A stretch of 64,000 nt of DNA, taken from contig CAWUHX010000395.1 of the NCBI GenBank assembly GCA_963922205.1, positions 150,793 through 214,792 on the forward strand. The letters run 5' to 3'. Position 1 is the first letter of the stretch. Every line of letters starts with the position of its first letter. Shown here piece after piece: positions 9,669 through 21,787 of the stretch. The translations under genes were made by a program, and so were the position numbers. This DNA is from Romanomermis culicivorax (lineage: Eukaryota > Nematoda > Enoplea > Mermithida > Mermithidae). The notes beneath the pieces are model-generated. The model saw only the letters and a program-made list of their open reading frames with translations. It had not been told where the DNA came from and did not search any database.

Positions 9669-12600
9669 TCACAGATCACCAGTGTGGAGTAATAAAGCAT
9701 CATTTTCTTTTAATTTTGTGCAATAAGCATCTGCTTTGTTGATAGTTCTTAAGTTATTTCTTGTTCTTGTGCTCAACTTATGTTTGGCAGTTGAGTATGG
9801 TAAAAGATGTTGAATGTTGACCAGGACGATTCGGTCATTATCAAAGAGTTTCACAGCAGCAAAATTCTCTTGAAGATTCAGAAATTGACGATGTGCTTCC
9901 TCTGGGCACAGCACAATTCCACAGTTAAAATACTGTCCATTGTGTGGAATAATGACTACTGGATCTCTCACACGCCCACCATTTGGTGTAATTATCCGTC
10001 TTTGATAATTGTAATCCTCAAGAAGAAGTTCATCAGATTGTTGATCATTTTCATTTTCGACTTTGGAGGGAGTACACTCTTTCGGAGGTTCTCCTGAGCA
10101 ATCCTTTATTTCCTTTTCTTCATTATCTTTTTTTCTGTTGAAATATAATCGCAACTGATTCACATGAACTGTTCTATCTGGTGCTGCTGAATCAAATGAT
10201 CGAATAACATAGTTTGTTGGAGATTTTCGGACCACTATTTTGTAGGGCCCAACCCAATATGGCGATAGTTTACCATCAACTCCTTTTGCTCTTCTGTGGT
10301 TGATCAACCACACCATTTGACCTACACTGTACTCAATTTCTTTTGCTTTTTTATCATAGTAGTGTTTCTGATTAGCTTGTGATTTGGTTAATGTTTGATT
10401 AGCCAAATCCTGAGCTGAAACTAATCAGTTTTTTACAATATTTACATCCCATGGACCATTAACAACTGGATCAATCGTAGTTCTGAGTTCCTGATCGATG
10501 GGAAAGACTGGTTTTCGTCCATAGATGAGTTCAAATGGGGTAATGTTAGTTGATGCATGTACTGAAGTATTGTAGGCAAACACTACATATGGTAGCATTC
10601 GATCCCACTCTTCTCCATAAGCCTCTACACATGCTGCTAACATAGAAATCAAGGTACGATTGAATCTTTCCACAAGTCCGTCAGTTTCTGGGTGATAAGG
10701 GACAGTGAGGAGTTTGGCTACATTTAGTAATTTGCACAACTCGACCACTACAGTACCTGTAAATTGTTTGCCTTGATCTGTAAGAATCGCTTTAGGGGCA
10801 CCATGCAATAAAATGACGTTCTCTATTAGAAATTTAGCAATGGTTTCTGCTTTCATGTTTTCCAAAGCTTGAGCTATAACCCATCTTGATGAATATTCAC
10901 TACATACCACAACATATTTATAGTTGTTTACAGTTTTTGGAAGTTGTAGTATGTCCATGGCGATTAGATCGAACATCTTACCTGCTGGGATATTGCAAAG
11001 TGGTGATTTGTTCTGTCTACCTTTTTTGACAGCTTGGCAAATTTTGCACGAATTAACCCAGCTCTGGACATCTGACCACATACTCTGCCACCAGTACTTA
11101 CTTTGAATTTTGAGTAAGGCTTTCAGCATACCCATGTGACAACCAAAAATTGAGTCATGAAAATATTCCAAGATCTTGCTCCTATTTTTCAAAGGAACAA
11201 CTAACTGCCACTCCTCTTCATTGCCCAGAAGGCATCGATAAAGTTGCTTATCTTCTGCCACTACAAAACTACGGGAATCGTCAGCTATCTTTGCAGCTGA
11301 CTGTTCATCAACAGGCAGTTCACAATATACAAGAAAGCGCATCAAATCTCCACAGAATGGATCATTCCATTGATCAAGACCCCAGGTTTCAGGAAAATCA
11401 GACTCGAACTTTGTGAGGTCCGATTTATCTACAACATACTCAGCTACATGTGCAGCATTGCTGACAGTAATCTGCAAAAAATTTGATTCAGATTGTACGT
11501 TAGAAGTTTCCTCCAAACTCAAATTTTGTTTGGGTTCCAAGTATTCCACAAAATTTAAACATTGATCTACATATACGGCAGTTTCACTTGCTGGATGAGC
11601 TGGACGACGTGACAGTCCATCAGCATTCAAATTATTTGTACCCTTCCGATGGTAAAGAGTGAAGTTATACATTCCGAGATCATGTTGCCATCTTAAAATC
11701 TTACCATTGTTACCATTATACTTCCGCAAAGCAAAAACTGAAGAACTATCAGACACTAAATCAAATTCACGACCGAAGATATAAGGTCGAAAAACATTTG
11801 TTATAGCCCAGTGGACAGCTAGCATCTCTTTCTCATTGATATGCCATTTTCTTTCTTGATCAGAGAGTATTCTACTAGCATAAGCTACCGCCCATTCTTC
11901 AGTTTCATCTTGCTGTGCCAAGACAGCACCAATTCCTCTGTCACTGGCATCAGTGTAGATAGTGAAACGTTTCTTAAAATCAGGATAACGAAGAGTAGGG
12001 TAAGATAGAGCTTCAGACTTAAGACTATTGAATGTTTCAGTACATTTGTCCGTCCAAAGAAACTTGTTGCCGCTTTTCCTCAGGTCCATGAGGAGAGCCG
12101 CCTTTTGTGAAAAATTGAAAATAAAGCGTCGATAGTATTGAATAAATCCGAGGAAAGACGACAGTTCTTCTTTGTTTTGGGGCACAGGCCATTTCTGTAT
12201 ACAATCGATTTTACTGGGATCGGGCTTAATACCTTCTGGCGAGATGATGTGGCCTAGGAAAGGTACTGTCCGTCGACCAAAATGACATTTTGCAAATTTT
12301 AAAATTAAGCCAGCTTGCTTTAATCTATCAAAAACTTCTTGTAAATGCACCAAATGTTCTCGAAATGAATTGGAATACACGATGATGTCATCAAGATACA
12401 CCATGCAAAAATTCCAACAGTGCCGGCCGAGGACAATGTCCATTAATCCCTGAAACGTTGAGGTAGCATTACAAAGACCAAAGGGCATAACTGTAAATTC
12501 AAAAAGCCCTTTTCTAGTAATGAATGCCATCTTTTCTTTACTGTCTTCCTCCAACTCCACCTGCCAATATCCATGAGAAAGATCTAGTGTTGAGAAAAGT

Positions 12601-15600
12601 TTTGCATTTCCCAAAGCATCTAGAGTCTCATCAATTCGAGGAAGTGGATATACGTCTTTCTTTGTGACAGCATTCAAAAGACGAAAATCAATGCAGGGCC
12701 GCCAGCTACCATCCTTTTTCTGAACTAAGACGAAGTTGGCTCGATAAGGGCTGCAGGAATGCTGGATTACTCCAAACTGCAACATTTTTCCAACTTCGTC
12801 ATCAATAATTTGCTTCTGTGCCTCCGGTATCCGACGTACTGGCTGCACTACTGGCGGCTCCTTTCCTGTGTTGATCTGGTGCTTCACTACGCCAGACCGA
12901 CCAATTTTTCCAGTCAATTCCGTGAACAAACCGGAATTTTTCTCCAACATCGCCACGAGTTCCTCAATTTCCTTTTTGCTCAATATACTCTCGGTTTCAG
13001 CGGAGGATTCGAGTCTCTCATGAAAATACGTTCCATGGCGACATCCCTCCGCCAAAAAATTTTCAGCCTCATCCACGGACGACCGGCTGCTCCGCTCGTA
13101 CACAGGCGCCTGTGCAGAACTCATATTAACTCCCTCTGGAATCGGGCGCGACCCGTAAACTGCGGCAACTATATTGCCACTTCTCTGAACTCGGGCGGAA
13201 ACATTTCTTTCTTCTAATGGAAGCAATGTTCCAATTTCAAGCCCCTTTGTGCACTCAAAGGGCTTGTCTCCAAAATTTATCAACATGACAGGGATGCGTC
13301 CACCCCTGACCTCTACAAGCGAGTTTGTGCTATGACAAGTCAATTGTTCCGATGGTAAAGTTCTACTCTCCATTACACCGATGTTTCCTTCTATATGCTT
13401 GTCTACTGATCCATACGTATACAAGATGCTGCTCGGAGGTATTTGAACATCAGCTTCACATATAACCGAGCACAGGAATGATTTAGAGAAATCTTTCGAA
13501 ACAAAAGGAACCTGAATTTCAGTGTTATTTGATGCGAAAAGGCGAACAATTCTTTGAGGTACATCAACGAGAATTTTTCCATCTTCCATAGCTTCTGCTC
13601 CCAGTAGAATTTCGTACGGTAAAGAGTCAACTAAGAGAAACGACGTTTGAAATGTTTGAGAATTATTTCCACTAACGAGAGTAACACTTGTAAAAATTTC
13701 GCCCATTACTGGTATAGGATGAACAGATAAGCTTCTTATCATTGTGATATTTGTTGATCTGAGGACCAGATCTTCACCCAAACTTTGTAAGTGTGAAAAT
13801 AAATCCTTCCTCATGATATTGCATAGACTTCCATTGTCAACGAGTGTATAGCATTTTATCTTATTCGTACCAACGTGTACATAAATGTTCGCATGTAGCT
13901 TAAAATTGGCATTCTTCACACCTGAATTTTGTTCAGTTGAGAAAGACCCAAAAGCTGCACTATTACTTGGTCCAGGTGCTGTCAGTCTCCCACCTGCATT
14001 TACAGTGTCTCTTTGTGGAATTTGGTTTTGACGTCTCAAGGTGTTCGGGCATTGAAAAGCTCTGTGCCCAAATCCAGTGCATAGGTAGCATCTGACTTTC
14101 GCATTGACACTTTGATCAGATAGATTCGGACAATCCTTTTGAAAATGCCCCATTCTATTACAGGTAAAACACTGAACGCGCCCGGCATTATTGAGACTAG
14201 GTCGATCCCGTGATTGCTGACCCTGAGGAGGAGGATTCCCATATTTGAAGGGTTTCCTTGCACCAAAAGGAATCGTGTGAGATGAATTACGCGAATCAGT
14301 TTGAGCTATAGGTGCAGCTTGAAAACCTTTCGTACTGGAAATGCGCGAATTACGTGGCTTAGCCAATTGTCTCAAAGACATTTCGTTTTCAGCATAGTTT
14401 ATGGCCTCATCAAGTGAAGAACATTTTTGTTTTAAAAGTTCTAGACGAAGATTTTCATCAGTCAAGGCTTCGATAAAGATGTTGATCAATTCGGATTCGT
14501 CAAATCCTGGGCGTTTGTTGATGTAAGCTTTTCTGGCTTTATCACGAAAATCTTTCGAGAAGTCCAACACAGATTCATCTGACTTTTGAAAATGACGACG
14601 CAGTTCATTTTTCAAACGATCAAAATGTTGGGAAGGAACGAGTTTAGAAATTAGTTCTTGTTTGAGTTTCAACCAGTCTTTTCGATGATCGAGTTCCAAT
14701 GAGTCCAAAACAAACGCAGCTCGACCCTCAGTTAAAGTGACGACTAGCCAACACTTATATTCATCCGACCAATCAGAGATATGAGCAGTTCTTTCTAATT
14801 TGGCAAGCCACTCTAAGAACTCTTCTGGAGATGAGCCATCACAACATTTAAATTGTCTAGGAACTTTGAAATTACCTTTCTCTGCAGGATTAGATACCAT
14901 ACTTTTTGAAAAAGATGAGATATAGTTTTCTTTTTCCACATCCTTTTCCAAAGCTACAGGAGATGAAGCTGAGCAAAGATTTGCTTTGAACAAACCCAAA
15001 TCCTCAGGTTTTTCTCCAACTACTTCTTTTCCAAATTTTTGATTTGCAAATGAAGCTTGGATATTCCTGATTGACTCACTTTGTACGTCTAGATGTTTGT
15101 AAATAGTCGAGATATGTTGATCTGTCTTAGAAAACAAATCATTGCAGAGAGCATCGAGTTTACCCAAGGAACCGCGCATTTCCTTCATCTGTGACTCGAA
15201 ATTTTGTTTCAACTCAGCAAAACTGGCGATGACTTCTGATTTACCTGACTTTTCCATCACATTTGTCAGATCTTCTATCTGAATCTGCATAGTTATTTTA
15301 TGATCAAAGAATGACTGTTTAAGTTGGCTCAACATTGTTTGGTTCAACTCTGTCGACTCGTTTAGAGCAGATATATCACACATTACACTCGCGAATTTCA
15401 ACTCCAGATTTCTAATCGAATTACAAAGATCGACTCTATTGTTTTCGGACAACACTGCACGATTTTCAGATGCAACCTCTTCAACACCATGAGTTAAAAC
15501 GGCATGATTATCTCCCAACTCTTCACTGGAATCTGATTCAGACTCTGACAGATTAGGGTCAACTTGAGAAGATGCAGGAATCAAATTCTGTTTGTTTCCA

Positions 15601-15941
15601 TCCTCTATCTCATCATCATTCACTGGTAGCTTAAAATAGAAGGCCTCGACATGCTTCGCCTTTGTACTTTTTCTGGCCTTTCTGAGACTTTCTACGACAA
15701 AATTTTGTAATGTCATGAACAAAGCCCCAGGATCTTTCACGTCCAAAACCAAACCATACTCATCAGAGATCTTAGAGAACCAAGGTGAGTCTAACGGACG
15801 TTTTCTTAACTCGGACAAAGAAATTTTCATAAGTTGCTTACCAATAGATGTCATTCTCCTTTGTTTCGACGTAAAATCCTCTCTTTTATATCCAAACGCG
15901 TCGAAAATTTCAGATAAAGGTTCAGAATGCAAATAATACAC
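9669..15941 (-). pseudogene. Family B gag-pol, one in-frame stop in integrase
   Basis: A single frame encodes Gag and Pol. Gag has an acidic N-terminus, a coiled-coil-like middle, a capsid-like region and two CCHC knuckles (CFTCNRMGHFQKDC at 14,130-14,171 and CYLCTGFGHRAFQC at 14,049-14,090). The protease has LVDNGS at 13,830-13,838, so DNG replaces the usual DTG/DSG. Reverse transcriptase has YLDD at 12,387-12,398, followed by RNase H. Integrase has an HHCC finger, AMDIL, LTDQGKQF and HPETDGLVERFN, and a GPY C-terminal module. The only break is TGA at 10,425-10,427, between the integrase core and the GPY region; the frame continues unchanged to a stop at 9,669. Gag and Pol are fused without a frameshift. 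The start ATG at 15,939-15,941 follows a 208-bp leader. Confidence 0.93.
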
Positions 15942-16129
15942 TGACTAAAATTGGTTTATGTGGAAAAAAAATAGGGGAATTATGGAACAATAGGAAAATG
16001 TGGTGTAGACAATATGGAAATACGAAGTTGAGAAGAAAAAAAAAGAGCTAGAGCAGATGACCTATGACATTTGTTGTCTCGCCATATTATGCACCGCCTC
16101 TGTTACATGATACATTATACTGTTGCTCG

Positions 16130-16149
16130 CCTTCCCAGATTGCCCCCCA
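16130..16149 (-). promoter_or_regulatory. Family B primer-binding site
   Basis: Directly inside the 5' LTR the minus strand reads TGGGGGGCAATCTGGGAAGG. TGG pairs with the CCA end of a tRNA, as in most LTR retrotransposons. The priming tRNA cannot be named from the sequence alone. Confidence 0.65.
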
Positions 16150-16541
16150 TGTAATGGTTTAGGTATGTGGGTGGTATTGTGCCTGGGTTCTAGCTACAAG
16201 TAGCGTTATGAGTTTGGTCTATAGATGTTCCTGACCTCCCTCCTAGCACACACACACTGGTCTAATGTGCAGCAAATTTACTAAAGAAAACGACTGACTC
16301 GTGCATACACAAAATTGACCTACTGAACGAAAACAAAAAGAAATATGCATCCAAAAATACTTAGCATAATATAAACAAAGTGGCGATATGAAACAATAAC
16401 AAAGATGGAAAAAATAAGCTTATATTACAAACGAAATATGAGTACAAATGAAACTATAGACATTGGAAAAAGACGAAAAAAATGCAAAAAATGAAAACAT
16501 GGGTGGTCCAAAAATATACAGGGTGTCTCAAATATCTTACA
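16150..16541 (-). repeat. Family B 5' LTR
   Basis: This is the 392-bp partner of 3,094-3,485; it ends TCTTACA and is followed by the second TAAT duplication at 16,542-16,545. The interior 15,942-16,149 is the untranslated leader. Confidence 0.93.
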
Positions 16542-16545
16542 TAAT

Positions 16546-19500
16546 CGTCTAAGTCAACCATGTTGGACGTGGGGAAAAAATTTAAAGCTGCATCTGACGG
16601 CAGATTAGCTTGCCTAGCGTGGAGTAATTCAAATGGGGGATATGAAGTGCTATCATTTTTATGAATGTTGATCGAGAAAACGGCGTACGGGAGATAAGTA
16701 TCCCAATCAGTGTGATTTGAATTGATGTACATGCGGATACGGGTGGCTAGGGTTTGGTTGCAACGCTCAACTTCCCCATTGGCAATGGGATGGTATGGGG
16801 TGGTATGAATTTTCTGAGTATTGCATAAACTGGTGATCCGTGAGAAGAGATCGGATACAAAATCGGTGCCACGATCACAATGGATGATTTTTGGGGACCC
16901 ATGACGACAAACAATTTTGGTTACGAATAACTTGGCGATAGTGGCTGCGGTGATGTCAGGGGTCGGGAATGCCTCTACATACTTTGTGAAATAATCGATG
17001 AAAACGACAATAAATCGGTTGCCGTCTTCTGTGAGGGGTAACGGTCCCATGCAATCAACACCGACTCTATCAAATGGGCCAGTCGGCTGAATTGGTACCA
17101 AGTTTGCATGCACTTTGTGTCTAAGAGCTTTCTGTGTCTGGCATGGGTGGCAAGTTTTGCGGTAACGTTTGATATCACGGCTCATTTGGGGCCAAAAGTA
17201 TTTCTGTCTGAGCAAGTGTAAAGTTTTCCTGGCCGCAAAATGACCTGTGAATTTGCTGTCATGATGTGAGGCGATGAGATGCTGGACTTGCGAATTGGGA
17301 ATGTATAGTTTTGCCTGTTTGTCGACTATACGGAAAAGAATGTTTTGATGTACTGCGAATTTGATAAGGGTGAGGGGGTGTTTTTGGGCGATTTTTGCTA
17401 AAATACTTTTGACAGTTGGATCAGTGCGTTGGAGTTCGGCAAAGTTTTTCTGTTGCTCTTCTTGTTCAGTTGCTTCGGCTTCCAAAACTGAATTGATAGT
17501 TGATATTTCGGGGCGGGTTTCTAATTGCTCAATATCAAAGGATTGCTTGGCTGTTTGCGAGGGGAATCGAGAAACTGCATCTGTGTTGCGGTTAGCAGTG
17601 CCTTTCTTAGGTCGAATGTCGAGTTGAATACCAGAGAGGGCTAATCCCCAACGGGCAATGCGAGGGGACGGGTTTTCCTTTTGTAATACTGCCTGAACTG
17701 CTGTGTGGTCAGTGTGTACAATAACATGTTGCTGGAAAAGATAAGGGCGGAAATACTTGACAAATTCGACTACTGCAAGGGTTTCCAACTCAGTGATCGG
17801 ATAGTTGCATTCTGCGGGTTTCAATGTGCGGCTCCCAAAAGCAATGGGGCGATCCTGACCTTTACTATCTAGCTGACTGAGAATGGCGCCGATTCCGAGT
17901 TTTGAGGCGTCAGTTTGCAGGATAAACGGTTTTGTGAAGTCGGGGTGCTGCAGTATTGGGGCATGAATGAGTAATTCTTTTAGCTTAGCGAATGCATTTT
18001 GCTGTTCAGGGCCCCAGGAAAATTCTGAATTCTTTTTGAGTAGTGATGTGAGGGGGCTAGAAACTTGAGAGCAATTTGGGATGAATCTGCGATAATACGA
18101 GGGTAGGCCAAGGAATGACTTAACTTCTTTTGAGCTTTTGGGCGTGGGTATGTCATAAATGGCCTGTACCTTATGGGGGTCTGGTGAAATGCCTTGCTGA
18201 GAAATGACGTGGCCTAAGTATTGGACTTGGGGCTGGCAGAATTTGCATTTTTGTATGTTTAGCTTAAGGCCTGCTTGTGAGAATCGGGCAAGAATAGTGT
18301 CTAAACGTTCCAGCATTTGGGCATGGGAGTCTGCGAATACTAAAACATCGTCGAGATATACAAGGCATGTGTTCCATTGCAGACCCGAAAGAATAACATC
18401 CATTAACCTTTGGAATGTGGCTGGGGCATTGGTGAGTCCAAAAGGAAGGTAATTGAATTGATACTGGCCAGCTGAGCAATTAAAGGCCGTTTTTTCTCTG
18501 TCTGCTTGTGCTATGGGAATGGAATAGTATGCATTGGATTGGTCAAGGGAGGTGAAATATTTCATTCCACGTAGGGTGTCTAAAATTTCGTCTATGCGGG
18601 GCAGGGGGTATGTATCTTTTTTGGTTACTTTATTGAGGCCTCTAAAATCAATGCATAAACGATGGCCTCCGTCTTTTTTGGGAACTAAAACTGTGTTGGT
18701 ACACCATGGAGAATTGCTTTGGCTTATGACACCTGCTGCTGCGAGTTGCTCATCTTCTGGTTGTATGATTTGTTTTTCTTTTGGGGAAGTCCGATAAAGT
18801 TGTCTGCGTACTGGTTGGGAGCCATTGGTGTCAATTGTATGTGAAACGAGGGTGGTTCTGCCTACATCCATTTTGGATTTAGCATATAATGTAGGATACT
18901 TCGAGAGGGCGCGTAAGAGCTGCATTTTCTCGGTTTCTGTGAGGTCACTGGAGGTCAGATTGACGTTTTCTTTTAACCATGTGAATGTATCAAAACGGTT
19001 GGGCTGGTTTTGCGTTGAAGGGGTTAGATTAGCGGGAGCATTTTGTTTTGGGATGTAACATGAGACTGTACCAATGCATGTTCCAGGGTAAAGAATTTGG
19101 GCTGTGTCTTGTGTGTTTAAGACGGATATGCATATGCGACTGTTTTGATTTTCAGAGATACAAGCTGCGAAATGGACTTTAGGATTCTGTTTGGGTTTCG
19201 GGGTGAATTCAAGCTGTCTGACCTGTAAGTAGGATTTGGGCAAGGGCACAGTAAATTCGGTTACTGTACGGGGTGGTAATTCTAATTTCTCGTCTAAATA
19301 AGTTCCACCACGGGTCGAAAGTGGGCTGTATTCTAGGCCATCACAAGGTAGTATGACATTGCCAAATTTGACCTGAGATTTTTGATTGTTGATAGTGTAT
19401 TCCGAAAATCGACTGAGAAAGTTTTTGCCTAGAAGGATGTCTGCTGTGCAATTTTTTTGGACATGGACCATGATTGTTTCCTGGATTGTTTGGGCTGTTA

Positions 19501-19949
19501 CTGTGACAAAAGTGGTTCCTACAAATTGAATGGGAAGATTATTTGCTGCTTTTGCTTGGACTAGCGGGGGTTTCATGTCTAACTGTAAAAGTTGAGCGAT
19601 TCGGGAATCAATGAGTGAGTAAACTGCACCAGTGTCAATCATGCCTTTTGTCATTAATTTGCCGTTAAGTGTGATTGGAATATGAGGGGTATGTTTCTCA
19701 GGTACATTTTGGGGTGGCTTATTTGATGCAGATTGGTGAATTTGATTAATGAGTTCGATTGCAGGAGTTCGGGGGGTATCGATATCGACAAGGACGTATT
19801 TCTGCTGTGTTTGCGCCCCACGACGATTAGCTAATTCTAAAAGAGCATGGCCGAATGATGGGGGAATTGTCTCATGTAAATGTCTGTTGTTTGATGGTAT
19901 TTCGTATGCATGTTCGTTTGTGGCATGATGCTTTGGAGAGGGGAAATAT
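16546..19949 (-). pseudogene. Family A pol: protease, reverse transcriptase, RNase H, integrase
   Basis: An open frame continues without a stop from the env-like region upstream. Protease: MIDTGAVYSLID (DTG near 19,630) with ILLGKNFL. Reverse transcriptase: YLDD at 18,347-18,358. RNase H follows, with TDASKLGIGA, then integrase with H-H-C-C finger, VDCMGPL, HCDRGTDF and NGEVERCNQTL. The integrase is cut at 16,545 by the family B LTR, and its C-terminal end lies at 2,731-3,093. There is one protease domain here, unlike family C. No frameshift separates it from env, so Pol would be the C-terminal part of an Env-Pol protein. The intact catalytic motifs contrast with the stops in the env part. 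Confidence 0.92.
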
Positions 19950-21787
19950 TTTCGAAGAACGAGGAACGAATAAAAGACGCCTGCGATAACTACAGTAATA
20001 ATGGCGAGATTGATAATGATTTGCAGGGGCCCTTTGAGTAAATTGTTTAATCCGTCCGTGAGACTTTGGGTGGTACTGGTTATTACATGTTCTATGCCTT
20101 GACCAGCACCAGAGAGTGTATTTCCGAGTGCTTGACCAGTGCCTGAGATCATGTTGTAAACTGTATTGGAATTGAGAGACATTTGGGCTGTATAATTGAC
20201 AAGTTTTTTGACAACCTTTTCGAGTGTGTGAGTTTTATAAATGTATTGTTTCAAAAAGAGTAAGTTGGTTGAAATGGTTGCAAGTTGATCGTGAAAAATG
20301 GGGGGTGTATTAAAATGAAAAAGGGAGAAATTTTGGTTCCAGATGATTTCTAACGGTAAATTTGTGACATGCGGGGATCCTGTTTCACTTACCCATGTAT
20401 TATTCTGTTTGTAAAGGGCTACATGCATGTGATGGCAGTCAACGGTTTGCGAGAAAGGGGTCAAATCGTTGCCTCCTGGATTCGAAAACATGAGTTCGGT
20501 TCCTACGAGAATGGGCAAAAGTTTGTAGCATGTTTGGTTGATTTTGTGGTTGTAAAAGATTTTAGATGCATTTACTTGTTTAGAGGGCCAGACTGTGAGG
20601 GCTTCTCCTGTGAATTCTGCTATGATGTCGGTTTGCTGTAGGGATGCACGCGCTCCAAGGGTTGCATCAAGACGCAAAATTTGCCATACGAGATCAAGGT
20701 GACCTTGTGCCTGTCTGCATAATTCACTCCATACGTTTTTGAAATTTTGAATTTCGAATTCCTGTATTTTGTCTGCTAGATAGTTTAGTTTCGCATTAAT
20801 GGGTTCAAAGTCATCAAAATCTTATAGTGTAGTATGAGTTTCGTTGGTTTTTGGGGTTAAAAATGCGTTACGATGTGGGGTGCTTTTGTCTAATTGTACG
20901 ATAATGCCTTGTTCGGTTAGAATGCTGTCTTGGATTTCTGGGCAATTGGGGTTCAAAAAAACTGTATTTTCAACTGAGAATGCACCTTGTAGCTCTTCTA
21001 TTATCATGTGTGTTTGCGTGAGTTTGATGGGATGCGTATTTTTGTATCCGAAAGGGCATAAGTTTTCAAATGCTGTTTCATTTCAGATAATGGATCCGTC
21101 GGCTGTGACGCAATGACCTGATGTCGGTTTGCATGACCCCAGGTCACCTAACGTACCTGTCATAGATTTTCCATTCCAAGATGCTATTTGTCCTATTTCT
21201 ATGATGACGTTAGTGACCGAGGTACAATGGTCTGTACATCACCATGTGTATTCTACGCTTAGGGAGTTATTTGTTGACCAAAATCCTGGTTGGGTTTCGT
21301 ATAATTTTTGACCGTTGTGCTCTTTGTCTATAACGACTGCCTTACAAACATGTGGGGTTAGATTTTGCATTTCGGTTTGGTCGAAGACAATACCTTTTGT
21401 GCCAAAAAATCCTGTATTAGTACAAATTTTCCGTTTGCGAACACCGCATTTGTATGCGTCTGTAATGTGGGGCTTAGTGGAGGGGATATAGATTTTTCCG
21501 AATGTCTGTATGGGTTTGTCTACTGTGGACGGGGGCATGCATGATACAAGTTTTGGTATGCTGACCGAGTGACCGATCAATGAAGTTCCGCACATCTGAA
21601 ATTGGGCACTACAGGATGTGGGGATTATTATACAAAGAAAAATACAAAACATCGGCCAATAGAATGTTTTAGTGGAGGCGGCGGGGCACTGTATGTTTTC
21701 GTTGTGGCCGGTTTGGTGTTGGGGCTTTTGGTGTTGTCGTTTTGCAATTTTGAGCTGGGGGGGGTGGCCGGTTTGCAATCTGAACAT
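19950..21787 (-). pseudogene. Family A env-like glycoprotein, between gag and pol, three stops
   Basis: This frame starts overlapping the last about 119 bp of gag in a different frame (+1 relative to gag). It has a Met followed by a hydrophobic signal-peptide-like stretch near 21,650-21,600, many paired cysteines, several N-glycosylation sequons and a transmembrane helix at about 19,958-20,026, immediately before the pol frame. It is clearly homologous to 54,365-56,160 in family C. Three nonsense codons break it: 21,239-21,241, 21,083-21,085 and 20,822-20,824. The frame is otherwise kept, so these are point mutations in an old copy. I do not assign it to a particular viral glycoprotein family. 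Confidence 0.8.

Larger units (their letters stand above)
3094..16541 (-). mobile_element. Family B Ty3/Gypsy-like retrotransposon (13.4 kb), nested in family A
   Basis: Two 392-bp LTRs (3,094-3,485 and 16,150-16,541) start TGTAATGG and end TCTTACA and differ at very few positions. A 4-bp TAAT target duplication (3,090-3,093 and 16,542-16,545) flanks the whole. Just inside the 5' LTR the minus strand reads TGGGGGGCAATCTGGG, a plausible tRNA primer-binding site. The gene order on the minus strand is gag-pol, then an accessory gene split by a foldback transposon. Near-identical LTRs and only one stop in pol indicate a recent insertion. Confidence 0.93.

Noticed and set aside
10425-10427. Programmed readthrough of TGA in family B pol
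   Set aside because: The position is inside integrase, not at the gag/pol boundary; a point mutation is simpler.
21083-21241. TGA codons in family A env as evidence for a variant genetic code
   Set aside because: The replaced residues differ (Cys and Trp positions), TAA stops also occur, and Rab10 and Maf use standard stops.
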